A stretch of 64,000 nucleotides of DNA, taken from contig CM035808.1 in the NCBI GenBank assembly GCA_020466095.1, positions 52,144,329-52,208,328 on the forward strand. The letters are read 5' to 3'. This document shows, piece by piece, positions 42,201-52,871 of this stretch. Source of the DNA: Chlorops oryzae (taxonomy: Eukaryota > Arthropoda > Insecta > Diptera > Chloropidae). The notes below the pieces were generated by a model. It ran no database searches and was not told where the DNA came from. It was given only the letters and a program-made list of their open reading frames with translations. Every line of letters starts with the position of its first letter. The stretch's first letter is position 1. The position numbers were made by a program, and so were the translations under genes.

Positions 42201-45200
42201 GAACAAGCTACCTTTTAATTTTTTTCTTTTAATGTTTTACTCTTCTTCTAGATTGTTTAATTTCAAACTGTTTCTATGTTTTTCTATCACTAAAACTTAT
42301 ATTATATATTGCTTTTACTGTACCAATGTAGCGTAGGGAAAATTTTTTTATACGGGGGAGTTGGTTCATTAGATCTATTGCAGCAAGCTATCAGCCGTCG
42401 ATGCTGGAGACCTTTTTGTGCAATGTATCCAAGTACCAACAATTTTTATTTTTTTTATTTTTATTTTTGAGATTTTTTTTTTATTTTAACAAGGGGGCTT
42501 CAACATCGGGGCTAAGGTGCGGAGTTTAATTGCTCTTTGTTAAAGAGGGGATAGGGGAAATAAATACCGGACAGGCCTGATGCAAGTATATGCACAGTGG
42601 GTCAGGTATAAATGCTGAGACATCCTTTTATGAAGTGGGTCACAGTTAAATAGGCAGTAAAAGGGGGGTGGGGGAATAGTTGACTCGGACATGACAGACG
42701 GACAAGGAAATACTCTTACAAAAATCTGAAAAGGGGACTCCAAAAATTAAATGAATAATCAACACAATTTTTTATATAAATTTTTTGTATTTATATTTTT
42801 TTATATAGTTTTTTTAATTTTTTTCTTTTGTTAATGGAAAGGCCTAATTTACCTTTTCCACTTAACCAAAGGATTACCAGAAATCAATACCGGCTATTGC
42901 AACAACAATTATCAAATCATAATACTGATTTACCGATACCTTTGTCAGGCCAAGAAAATAATTCTTTGAGCTTTTCATAAAAATTAAATATCATTTGCAC
43001 AATGGCAGATGATGAGATTCAAGAAGCAGGGGAAAATCCACTCCCGAGGCAAAATGAAAGTAGTAATGAAATTGAAGAAGGATTGCGTGCAATGCAAATA
43101 GAAAACCGCGATAATAATAGTAGTAGTACGATATTGTTTTATTGATGACGTCACAAAATCGGGCTATTGTTGATTGCATTAAAGAATGTAGAGAATTGCA
43201 AACTAGATTTGACGGAGTAGAAACTCGAATTGGATCCATGGAAAATAGTGGTTCCCAACATTTTAGGAGACACCAGTCTACACCTCCCATGCAATCTCAT
43301 ACTGATATTCAACATCATCGAATAAATGAATCTCTAAGCAATAGTGAAATTGCCAGAAATAACCTATTAGACTTAAATAAATGGCACGTCAAATATGATG
43401 GCACAAATAAGGAAATGACAGTAGAAAGCTTTATTTTTCGGATCGAAAGATTAAGTGAAAAACATTTGGTTCCTTATAGTCACTTGTTTAATGAGTTTCA
43501 CTGCCTATTAAAGGATAGCGCTTCCAAATGGTTTTGGCAGCTCTTGGAAGACAACAGGCATAATCCTAATTTTGATTATTTTGATGTCAAAAGGGAGCTC
43601 CTCAACAATTTTAAAACCACACAATCTGATTTTGAAATTATTCGTGAATTAGTAGAACGTAAGCAACAGATAGGAGAACTTTTTGAGGATTTCTATGCAG
43701 ACATTCACAGTATCAGTTTCAGGTTACAGAATCGAATTGCTGAACATGATCTAGTTAACAATGATTTTTTCAACGAAAGCATCAAGACTATCAGAATTAA
43801 AATCAGAATGTAGAAAAGCAGAAAAGTTCTTGCGTGAAGTCAGAACAAAACCCAAACATGTTAACGAGATACAGTACTCCGAAGAGCAAGGAGACAATAA
43901 TCTATCAGCTCAGCCGAACATCTCAGTAGAGGCCATAAGAACTAATAATTCACCAAATTTCCCTGAAAAAATGGAAACCAGAAATATTAAAAGAGAATCA
44001 TTCCAATCGAAACAAACATTACCTAATACTAATCCAATTCCAAATTTTGTGAATAAGGTTACCCTTTGTTCATCACCCTTTCACCTCAATTTATGCTTTG
44101 GATGCGGAATGCCTGGTGATTTCTTTAACAAAAATTCAGTTCCAAACGAAAATAAATGTAACAGCTCATTTCATGCTATGAAATGTTTTCTCTGTGGAAA
44201 ATCCGACTCGTATTGTGTTTATGAGGGTGACTATAAATGTCCACCTTTAAACACACGACTGGCGGAGGTGTCCGGGATCCCGAGCCAGTAGGAATTGAAT
44301 CCGGGAAATTCTCAATTTTACAACGACCATCGGAAATAAAGCCCATTGAACAGCCAATTGTTAGAAAATCGCTTCATCAACGAAAAATTGATTACGAAAA
44401 GGCCAGAAATAGAATATTTTGTGAATCTTTAAAAGAAAAAAATAAAGAAAAAATAAATAAAAAATTCAAAAAAATATTTAATCTAAGAAGAAAACATAAA
44501 ATACTTAGAAACATTAGGAATAAGGTTATATCGTCAGTCAGTACACTAGAAGGTGACAATCGACTTTTCGCCAGAACAAAAATTGGTGGAATAGAAATGC
44601 TAGCCTTATTAGATTCAGGAGCAACAACTAGCTGCATCGGTGCAGGTGGCCTGAGGTTACTGAAAAATCGAGAAAATGAAATTATAAAATTAAAGCGGGA
44701 AAGTGTCCAAACTGCAGACGGCCGCAAAACTCCAGTAATCGGCGTAATAACACTTCCAGTCCACTGGAATAATGAAATCAAGGATATGGAGTTTTGTATT
44801 GTTCCCGCATTGCAACAAGACGTATACTTTGGTATCGATTTTTGGTACACCTTTAAATTAGATATATTAGGCAAAAGCCAGATCAAACCGGGCAAGGGAA
44901 CGATACAAAATTCCATATCCGAAATCTTAATGGATGAACCCGTCACCATGATACAACAACATGTGTTATCCGGAAAACAGTTAGAAGAACTAGAAAAGGT
45001 CAGAAGGAAATTTCCATCATTTGCCGTTCAAGGTCTAGAGAAAACACACTTAGAAGAACACATAATTGAAGTAACCAATGAAGGTATTCCAATTAGGCAG
45101 CGTCATTATCCTGTATCTCCGGTTATTCAGGAAATGATCTTCACTGAACTCGATCGTATGCTATCTTTAGGTGTCATTGAAGAATCTAATAGTAGCTGGA

Positions 45201-48200
45201 GTTCTCCAATCACATTAGTAAGGAAACCTGGAAAGAATAGAATTTGTTTAGATGCTCGAAAGGTTAATGAAAGAACGATTAAAGATGCTTACCCTTTGCC
45301 GAATATAGATGGTATCCTAAGTAGACTTCAAGAAACAAAATTTATATCTGCCATCGACCTGAAAGACGTATTTTGGCAGATCCCTCTAGAAAAAAAATCA
45401 CGAGAAAAGACAGCCTTCACAGTCCCTGGCCGTCCATTATATCAGTACACAGTTATGCCGTTCGGTTTGTGCAACGCAGCACAGCGTATGTGCAGGCTTA
45501 TGGATAAAGCAATTCCAGCTAAACTTAGAGAAAAGGTTTTCGTCTACTTAGACGATCTTTTAGTCTGCTCAGACAATTTCAGTGAGCACATCACACTTTT
45601 AACAGAAGTGGCCGATTGTTTATCGCAAGCAAAATTAACAATAAATGTGGAGAAAAGTAAATTCTGCTATCAAGAATTAAAATATCTAGGTTTTATAGTA
45701 GGCAACGGACACATACGCACAGATGATAGCAAAGTAGAGGCAGTCAAAAATTTCCCAATACCAAAATCCCCGAAACAACTCCGTCGATTTCTAGGAATGT
45801 CAGGTTGGTATCGGAGACTTATTAAAGACTATGCCACGATTGCTGCTCCTTTACATGCTTGCCTTACGAAAGAGCGAATGAAAAAGTTTTGTCTGGATGA
45901 TAACGCCCTTATAGCCTTTGACCAACTGAAAAATTCAATGATAAAAGCACCTGTTCTAATAAATCCGAATTTCAAGAAAAGATTTTTTATACAATGTGAT
46001 ACGTCTAGTGAAGGAGTAGGTGGAGTTATTTTCCAGCAGGATGATGAAGGGAATGAAAGGCCCATAGCCTACATGTCAACCAAATTAAATAAGGCGCAAA
46101 GAAATTATAGCGTTACTGAATTAGAATGCTATGCAGCCATACTGTCAGTGCAGCGTTTTAGGCCTTATGTAGAGGGACTCCCATTTACAATTATAACTGA
46201 CCACGCAAGCCTTAAGTGGCTAATGAACCAGAAAGAGTTATCAGGCCGACTTGCACGATGGAGCTTGAAGCTTCAGCGATATAACTTTGATATAGAACAC
46301 CGAAAAGGGTCACAAAATATTGTTCCTGATACCCTCTCTAGAGCCCATATTGAAGAAATAATTATAAATAGCAGGCTTGACATTGATCTTATGGCAGATA
46401 GCTTCCAGTCTGAAGAATATAAAAATTTAATCAGTGAAATAGAGAAAAATAAAGAAAAACTTCCAGATCTATGCATTTCTGAAGGGTTCGTCTACAAACG
46501 AACACAATTTTCCAGCGGTGATCCGATTCAGGAGGATCGTTCATGGAAGTTGTGGGTTCCTGAAACACTCCGCGAAGAACTAGTAATACAATCACATTCC
46601 TCTGAAGCAGCAGGCCATGATGGTATTCAGAAAACCTTAGAAAGGCTTAAACTTAAATATTATTGGCCTGGTATGGCAAGCGATGTAAAAAAAATCGTTA
46701 ATAGATGCGATATTTGCAAAAAAAATAAAAATAGAAATTCAAGTTTGAGACCTCCAATGGGTACCCAACGTCAAACAATGCGTCCATTTCAACGTCTTTT
46801 CATAGATTTTATGGGACCATATCCAAGGACAATTTTTCAAAATTTGTGTTTCTTAAACCTATGCGAAAAGCTATCGCCACTGAAGTAATTAAATACTTAG
46901 AGAGAGACATTTTTCATGTTTTCGGAGTACCCGAATTTATACATTCCGATAATGGAAAACAATTTGTTTCCGGAGTATTTAAAAACTTTTTGGATAAATA
47001 CGAAATATCACACATTAAAACAGCTTTTTATTCACCACAGGCAAATGCCTCAGAACGAGTGAACCGTTCAGTATTACAAATAGTCCGATCGTTTATCAAA
47101 AATGACCAGCGCACTTGGGATAGGCATGTGAGTGAAGCTGCATTTGCTTTACGTAGCGCTCTACACAGTGCAATCAACTTAGAGCCTTATTATGTATTAT
47201 TCGGCTTGCATATGATGCAACATGGCTCATCCTATAAGATTAGTCGACAGTTACAAACGTTGGGTCAAGAAGATTTCAGAATTGACAATCAGATAGATAA
47301 ACAACAAATTATTAAAGATTGGGTACTAAAAGAGCTTAAGAAGTCATATGATAAGGGTACAAAAACATATAATACCCGATGTAAGGATGTAAAATATAAA
47401 GAAGGACAGATAGTCTTTAGAAAAAATTACAAACAAAGTAACCTTGCAGAAGGATATAATGCGAAACTTGCACCCTCCAATGTAAAAGCAGTTGTCTTAA
47501 AATGTATAGGAAATTCACTATATGAACTTGCGAATATGTCTGGTAAGAGCATAGGCATATACCATGCTAAAGATTTATTTGTAGCCTGATTAAAACTGAA
47601 TTTCTACTCTATATAGATTTTTTTTATTATATATTATATATTACCCGGCTTTAGTATGGGTAGAGCAATAGGGCGTGGTCGAAGCCACACGTTGAGAGCA
47701 TAGCAATCACAAAACAGATAGTGCACAAAATTTTTTTTATAAATTCAAGTAATAGACATATCTGTTTTCGCCACGTTTTGATCTTTTTACGGACACGTTC
47801 CATGCCCCCAGTATGTTTATTGAAACATTCTAGTGGCATCGACGGGTCCGAGCCTGTTACGTGGCCTGTTAAAGAAAGAAGAAAAAAAGAGGAAAAGAAA
47901 TAAAATAAAATAAAATTAAAGAAAACATTTAATGTCTTTAAACTCGGACGCACAAACATACATTCACCTAAACAAGCACATGGACGAACACCACTCAAGA
48001 ACTACAATAAAACATAATAGCTGGGAACCACATTTAATTACAGCAAAACAAAAGAAATGGATACGTTCGAGCGCACAAATTAGATGTTTAAGGAATCTAC
48101 GGCCCTAATAAACGGCATGCAATCACGCATCAAAATATTACCTGCGGACCTGGTCGAGAGACAAGATCCAAAAACGAAGCGTGTGACGCTACAGCTGAGG

Positions 48201-50496
48201 AAGATCTCCCTTCCACAACCAACAAGCCATATGGAGACATTGGCTCAGCCATCGACATCCCGGGATGCCTCTCGACCAGGTCCAACGGCCCCACATGAAA
48301 AGCCCCCGATGCCTGTCATAGATGAAGACATACTAAACATCGATGACGAGTTTAACATAGAGGATGAATGTGCGAAACTCGAAACCAAAATCGGACCAGA
48401 AGCGGAAGAGTCCACGGCACGCACACAAAAATATATAGAGGCAGATCAGGATACCTGCAAAGGCATACCACAAGTTCTCCGGCCGATAATCAGGTAGATG
48501 CAGGCCCAACGCCAACCCGGTAAACGCCTGAGGAGCCTGAAAGTGGTAAATAATATCAAGTACCAAATAATAATCAATATCAATGGAATTATTAGAGTCA
48601 CACAAAAAGCAGAAGTTACACACACGGACGCACAAACAAAAATCACGACACACCAGCCACCACCATGCAAGAGAAAAAAAGTTTCATATGCAGATCTGTG
48701 ATACCGCTGTAAAACTTTTTCTTTCTTTCCTTTTTTTTTACACCATCCATACCTTTTAGTATTATTATTTTTATTATTATTATTATATTTTTATTGAAGA
48801 ACTGAATTTCATACTGAATTAACAAAACAAAACAAAACACTTCTTTTTGAATTATTGAAATTGTCAAAATCTGAGGAAAAAAAAAAAAGAAAAATGAGAG
48901 AGAGGAATAGTGAGAGCACAGGGTTGCATTTTTAAACTTCTGTAATAAGCTTTTTAAATTTAAATTTGAAATTGAAAGGAACTAACATAAGGACATGATA
49001 AATGAGAATAAGCAAGAGGAACAATTTCAATAAAAGATAGAAATTGAAATTCGAATATAAGAGAAAAAAAAAACAAGGATGAAAGATCACGCTGCCACAA
49101 AGCAAACAGAACATACAACAACAAATATTAGTGGTGGATTTTATTGGCGCCTAAAAGGAAAGCTCTTCCATTGGAATTGTTGTTGTCAACAGGTGCAAGA
49201 ATCATATAAAAGGCGGAACATGAGAAAGTGAAAGTTAGATCGCTAAGTGTTGTCACTTGATCTGCCTCAAAAGGAGTTGTCTCCAGAAGAACTATCCAGC
49301 TTAAAAATTCAGCACGACAGGTATACAAAAGAGGACGATTGCGTTATAGAAGACATTAAATGTAAATTAAATGAAGTTCTTTTTTTTTTCTCCTTTTTGT
49401 CCTTTTAGTATAAAATTTGAGTAAATAAATAATCCTTTTTTTTCTTATTTTTCTTTTTATTAAAGCAAATAAGAATAAGCAATTTTTGGTAGATTTCCCG
49501 CTACAACGGTAGTTTTTTATGCCTCCTACGCACTGTTGCTCTCTCCCATTTTCATTCTCAAGCTATTATGTGAAGTTGAACTAGCATCCCATTAGGAAAA
49601 TTTATTATCTTGTATACATACCGATTTTTTTTTTTTTTTTGGTTTTTCTTTTTTCTTTTATAATACAAATAATTTTATACACAAAATTTGATAATAATAA
49701 ATTTAATAAAATAAAAAAAAATAAAAAAAAAAATATATATATAAAAATAAAAATTCTTTTTTTAAATATGAAATGCAAAATGAAATGATTTTTTTTCTTT
49801 TTCTAAGAAGGTTTTTGAATATGTCTTGGTAAGACACAAAAATTATTTTTGGAGTCTCTCAGTAGGAAAGATGTGGGGGTATTTCCACAGTTGACTGGCA
49901 CGTGACGGACTAGGACTATAGTACTGACGATATGAACAGGTAAGGGGAGCACGCTTAAATTATATCGGAGCAATAGCGTGCTCATGGACTGAGTGCCGCA
50001 GTGATGCACCCAGTGGAAGGGCTGCTCCAGACATCGGACAGGGACGGTAGGCGGAGAGTATGACGGGCGGGTCTTTTCTGAACTAGCAAACAGTGTACAA
50101 GAAAGAATGAATGAGGATTGTGTGAGAGTGGATATCTAGGTTGTATGATTTAAGTGCTTGTGGTTTGGTTAGTGAGGATTAGGAGGGTGAATGTCTAGTA
50201 TGGACAGTTAGGCATTTAGTACAGTCCTTTCCCTTCTCTATACATTTTCCTCTTTCAATTTTATCCTTTCATTTTTTTTCGTCCTTTCACATTGAACCCC
50301 TCTCGGCACGATTTTTGTTTATCTGTGGGAGAATGGTGTGCGGTGTGGCAAGATCCCACCCAAAACGGCGAGCTAGTCCCGGGAAGAAGCCACCGTGCTG
50401 AACCGCCAAACACGCGCAACATTAATACACCCCTTTCACAGTTACAATGAGCATGTTATAACAGAAACAGATAAAGCAATAGAAGGTCAGAACTAA
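39267..50496 (+). CDS. Second gag-like ORF of the pol-less element, split by the gypsy element
   Basis: The first part (39267-39595) encodes DSFERLCQTGIEIGTNAFRE, EGKLRPEQEYFVIECMKDRL, YIVLCEMKFASLKEFCDVLE, a capsid-like alpha-helical region similar in style to the first ORF's gag domain. It is cut by the gypsy element 39596-50446. With one copy of the ATGA duplication removed the frame continues (HVITETDKAIEGQN) to a stop at 50494-50496, 6 bases before the next ORF. So the frame was intact when the gypsy element arrived. Total length about 123 residues. The start codon chosen is the first Met and may be too far downstream. Confidence 0.65.
39596..42188 (+). repeat. 5' LTR, 2.6 kb, of the long-LTR gypsy element
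   Basis: Unusually long for an insect LTR. It contains an ORF (see 39798-40442), several A/T homopolymer tracts near 40480-40640 and 41360-41550, and ends with GCAACATTAATACACCCC before CAGTTACA. The first bases contain a purine-rich run (39613-39645). Confidence 0.93.
39798..40442 (+). pseudogene. LTR-encoded ORF, 5' LTR copy with one extra stop
   Basis: From ATG at 39798 (MDTFERTKQMFKES) the frame runs to a TAA after RIKI (about 39880), then on through ELRKISLPQPTSHME, an acidic stretch (PVIDEDILNIDDEFNIEDE), RPIIR and TAG at 40236-40238. It continues in the same frame with a basic tail ending CKRKKVSYADL at 40442. The 3' LTR copy lacks the TAA but has another stop, so each copy carries a different nonsense change. 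No known domain. The basic tail resembles a nuclear localisation signal, which is inference. Confidence 0.5.
42190..42207 (+). other. Primer-binding site complementary to tRNA-Lys
   Basis: TGGCGCCCAACGAAC follows the 5' LTR after a single C. TGGCGCCCAAC is the well-known tRNA-Lys type site used by gypsy and Osvaldo-like elements. It sets the 3' boundary of the 5' LTR. Confidence 0.85.
42208..43001 (+). other. Leader of the long-LTR gypsy element
   Basis: About 800 bases without a convincing ORF. T-rich runs near 42450-42490 and 42770-42830 are present, and a G-rich stretch lies near 42655-42675. It is presumed to be untranslated leader containing packaging signals. Confidence 0.6.
43002..44291 (+). 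pseudogene. gag: gag of the long-LTR gypsy element
   Basis: A first ATG at 43002 (MADDEIQEAGENPLPRQNES) reaches a stop near 43145. The frame 43142-43813 carries the capsid region (LDLNKWHVKYDGTNKEMTVE, FIFRIERLSEKHLVPYSHLF, DSASKWFWQLLEDN, FEIIRELVERKQQIGELF), matching the retrotransposon gag domain. A frameshift near 43770 leads to 43761-44291 with LSELKSECRKAEKFLREV and two incomplete zinc-knuckle-like clusters (CFGCGMPGD, CFLCGKSDS). At least two lesions are needed to explain the breaks. The C-terminal frame overlaps the start of pol by about 50 bases, as expected for frameshift expression. Confidence 0.8.
44237..47589 (+). pseudogene. pol: pol of the long-LTR gypsy element, deleted in integrase
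   Basis: The 883-codon frame 44237-46888 has protease (EMLALLDSGATTSCIG, about residue 125), RT (RICLDARKVNERTIKDAYPL, FISAIDLKDVFWQIPL, VFVYLDDLLVCSDNF), RNase H (FFIQCDTSSEGVGGVIFQQ, YSVTELECYAAILSVQRF, TIITDHASLKWLMN), integrase zinc region (HSSEAAGHDGIQKTLERLK, CDICKKNKN) and core start (LFIDFMGPYPR). There about 40-50 bases are missing and the frame shifts. It resumes at 46846 with VFGVPEFIHSDNGKQFVSGV, NASERVNRSVLQIVRS and a C-terminal region to 47589. D, D and E are all visible. Confidence 0.93.
47590..47854 (+). other. 3' non-coding end of the long-LTR gypsy element
   Basis: No ORF and, unusually, no polypurine run directly before the 3' LTR: the last bases are GACGGGTCCGAGCC. The nearest purine tract lies inside the LTR, 16 bases past its start. 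Confidence 0.6.
47855..50446 (+). repeat. 3' LTR of the long-LTR gypsy element
   Basis: Colinear with 39596-42188 and nearly the same length (2592 against 2593). Differences are mostly single substitutions and homopolymer lengths. Confidence 0.93.
48057..48701 (+). pseudogene. LTR-encoded ORF, 3' LTR copy
   Basis: From ATG at 48057 the frame meets a TAG after eight codons, then is open from MFKESTALINGMQ (48084) through LVERQDPKTKRVTLQLRKIS and the acidic PVIDEDILNIDDEFNIEDE to the TAG at 48495-48497. It then continues as MQAQRQPGKRLRSL to a basic end at 48701. The stop at 48495 is shared by both LTRs, so it may be real. The first ORF is then about 145 residues and the second 67. Function unknown. 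Confidence 0.5.
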
Positions 50497-50502
50497 GAAC
50501 CA

Positions 50503-51249
50503 ATGGACGATCTCACCCTCTCAAATCTATGTGATCTAATAATAGAAAAATACGGAAATATGGAATGTGGATTTGGTAATGCGTTAGAAGACAAAGTAGA
50601 TGAAAGTATTGAATGTACTTCATATGCAAGAAATTTTAAAACACCTTGCGAGGAAGGTACTTATGATAAAATTACCCGTGAAGAAGTGATAAGAAGTAAA
50701 TCACTAGTGAACCAAGGGAAGTCGCATTTCAGCCAAAAGAAGTCTTCGCAGAAAAAATGTCGACTTATTCTAAGTTTAGCTATCCGTCATAACGTACCAA
50801 TATCAAGACAGCAGGTGTGCGTCCGTAGGTACAAAGTGTTACCAATAACAGCAGACAGTCTATCGAAGAAAATAGCTTCTTATTGTTCAACTAGACCTAG
50901 ATTCCTTGGTATAACGAATCCTTTAGCGAAGTCAGTTGGGTTAAAGCAGCTTCAAGGGAAGCTCAAAAGAATAATGCACAAAGCGAAGAAAATAAGGCAA
51001 GTGAACTACAAAAAAGTATCACAACACAGGAAAGTATTGCAAACACTAAGAAATAAGAAGAAGCCAAAGCTTAAACCCCCGAAACATATTTTGAATAAAA
51101 CCGAAACTTTTAAAAAAGAATTAGATTATTTTTGTGGATTTAATAAAAAACAAATAAAGAAAGTTTCAGAATACCGAAAGTCGTATTCAACAACTGCAGA
51201 TTTTTCGGATGACGCATTAAATTTAGTGAGGAAAGGCATTGAGAAATGA
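50503..51249 (+). CDS. Basic 248-residue protein of the pol-less LTR element, unknown
   Basis: An intact frame starting MDDLTLSNLCDLIIEKYGNM, 6 bases after the preceding stop. The first 75 residues are acidic to neutral (EDKVDESIECTSYARNFK). From residue 75 it is strongly basic (SQKKSSQKKCRLILSLAIRH, KRIMHKAKKIRQVNYKKVSQ, NKKKPKLKPPKHILNKTETF). RFLGITNPLAKSVGLKQLQ in the middle is a distinctive non-repetitive block. I see no zinc finger, protease, RT or integrase motif. It replaces pol in position. Whether it is element-specific or captured from a host gene is not known. Confidence 0.6.
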   Translation: MDDLTLSNLCDLIIEKYGNMECGFGNALEDKVDESIECTSYARNFKTPCEEGTYDKITREEVIRSKSLVNQGKSHFSQKKSSQKKCRLILSLAIRHNVPISRQQVCVRRYKVLPITADSLSKKIASYCSTRPRFLGITNPLAKSVGLKQLQGKLKRIMHKAKKIRQVNYKKVSQHRKVLQTLRNKKKPKLKPPKHILNKTETFKKELDYFCGFNKKQIKKVSEYRKSYSTTADFSDDALNLVRKGIEK

Positions 51250-52318
51250 TAAAACCTTTGAGAAATAGGATAAATTAATTAAGGTTTAAAGATATTTTAA
51301 AATTTTGTTTTAACCCTCTTTATTCATGCAGAAAGAGAAAAAGTTTTTCATAAAAATTTAATTAAATGTTTTCCAGAATAGAAACTAGTAGTTTTAACAT
51401 ATCTGATAAAAATTCTTAATTTTACCGCAGGTCTTACTAAAATTAAATCTTAGTTTTATTTCCAGGTTTGTCTTTCTACAGCACTCATCCACAGCCCCTC
51501 CACGGCTTTACTTCAAGGAAAGTCAGGTCAGGGTGATGCGTTTAATGGTACTGAGGTTTCTCATTTGTAAATATCCACAGTTAAATCCTTTATATGTAAT
51601 TGTCATATACTAACACTCACCATGTTTTAAAAGGGGGAAGGGGGAAGCTAACTTAATTGTTGAATGTTCTTTCCAGAAGTTGCCGAACCAATGACGAAAA
51701 TTTGAAATTAAAGAACTTAAAGGGCGGCATTTTCAGCAACCCAAGCATTTCGACCTAACTATTAAAAACCTACTGAAAATAATAATTCAGCACTTCTGGA
51801 AAGTACAAGAGCGCGGTTATGGCAATATTAACAAAATTACAGTACAAATGAAACTTAAAGAACTTGGTCAATGTAACTAAAAAGGAAAACAACAACAACA
51901 ACAACAAAAAAAAGGAGACAAACAAATGAAACAACGTTCAATTTAAATTTTAAAGAAAAAATTTCAGAAATTATTTTAATAGCCTTTAAACCAAAGTAAA
52001 ATTATGTATAAGAAAACATTTAATGAAAACTTGTATTTGGTTAAGTAATTAAGAAATAATCGGTTTAAACTTTAAAAAATATTTAAGAATATTTGTACGT
52101 CAGCTATAAGAATGTAATATCCAAGTCACATGGACATCAACGGGAACGTAATGCCGAATTTGAAATACCGACCCTAGAACGTCACACCAACTTGCAGCGA
52201 CATCTACATACCCATGAAGGAAGCTGACCTGCCGCACTCACGATCAACGGAAAATAAACAGCGAATTTGTAAACACCAATTCTATAAGGTCATCATGTCT
52301 CTCCCGCGACATTCTCTT
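51250..52318 (+). other. 3' non-coding region of the pol-less LTR element
   Basis: About 1.07 kb without a convincing ORF. Contains AACAACAACAACAACAAAAA near 51890-51910 and T/A-rich tracts. TTCCAGAAGTTGCCG near 51673 and CACTTCTGGAAAG near 51789 form a loose inverted pair. Confidence 0.5.
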
Positions 52319-52332
52319 GGAAAAGGGAGGGA
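52319..52332 (+). other. Polypurine tract of the pol-less LTR element
   Basis: GGAAAAGGGAGGGA directly precedes the TG start of the 3' LTR, as required for plus-strand priming. It fixes the LTR start at 52333. Confidence 0.85.
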
Positions 52333-52870
52333 TGTTGTGAAGCAATTGCAAGCAATGAGAAGAACAAGAAAGAAAGCAGATCATAAATACCAAATTTATG
52401 TCACACGCGCATCGATTGAGCAATATCAATAAATCGAAGTAAGCAAAGCAGAGCTTAAGTAATCGAAGCGAAAACGCAAGCTGGCGTTTTGACGCATATT
52501 GCATTGGCACGCTGGCCAAAGCGCAGCGCAGGTGACCAAATACCCAAATATGCTGAGTTGGATATGTGTCACAGCGCGGCACAGGTGACCCAATAAATAT
52601 GCAAATATGCTTAGTTGGGTATGTGTCACCAGAACCACAGCAGAAAATCAGTGACCTACGACACTGTTATGGTAGCAGCGATCATTGAGGACAGAGGCAG
52701 CGTTTTCACTATAAAAGATGTTGATCAACCAATGTTCTGGGAGTCTACGGGAGTCTACGGTAGTCCGCAGCCTGGAATCTTCGCTTCAGTCAGTCATCGT
52801 TAAACTTAATTAAGTTAAATTAATGTATAATTAAATAAGGGGTCAATAAAGACTTTAAAAGACATTCAAC
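52333..52870 (+). repeat. 3' LTR of the pol-less LTR element
   Basis: Starts TGTTGTGAAGCAATTGC. Contains tandem-like GCACAGGTGACC / GCGCAGGTGACC units with CAAATATGCTGAGTTGG (about 52530-52620), a TATAAAAG motif at about 52711, and AATAAAG near 52845. The end is placed near 52870, before GCGTTTTCTTGG, where the Jockey-like frame resumes. Confidence 0.7.
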
Positions 52871-52871
52871 G

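Larger units (their letters stand above)
39596..50446 (+). mobile_element. Ty3/gypsy element with 2.6 kb LTRs, tRNA-Lys-type primer site
   Basis: Target duplication ATGA lies at 39592-39595 and 50447-50450. LTRs 39596-42188 and 47855-50446 begin TGTTACGTGGCC and end CAGTTACA. They differ by scattered substitutions, about 1-2 percent by eye. TGGCGCCCAACGAACAAGC follows the 5' LTR after one base, the classic tRNA-Lys site. Gag, protease, RT, RNase H and integrase follow in order. There is no env. The RT has YLDD, and the pol sequence resembles the Osvaldo/Ulysses type of long-LTR elements. Gag has a frameshift, and the integrase has a small deletion with a frameshift, so the copy is dead. Confidence 0.93.
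36719..52870 (+). mobile_element. LTR element with gag-like ORFs and no pol, split by a gypsy element
   Basis: LTRs start TGTTGTGA(G/A)GCAATTGC. The 3' LTR (52333 to about 52870) is preceded by a clear polypurine tract. The 5' LTR keeps only about its first 130 bases. The interior, about 4.7 kb once the gypsy element 39596-50446 is removed, encodes a coiled-coil/gag-like protein with one zinc knuckle, a second gag-like frame and a basic protein. No protease, RT, RNase H or integrase motif is visible in any frame I read, so it would need enzymes in trans. It interrupts the RT of the Jockey-like element, where roughly nine codons appear to be lost. Confidence 0.7.

Noticed and set aside
48333..48670. 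Cysteine-rich minus-strand frames of 106 and 74 codons in both LTRs
   Set aside because: They are antisense shadows of the LTR ORF. Their conservation in both LTRs follows from LTR identity, and they have no start context or domain.
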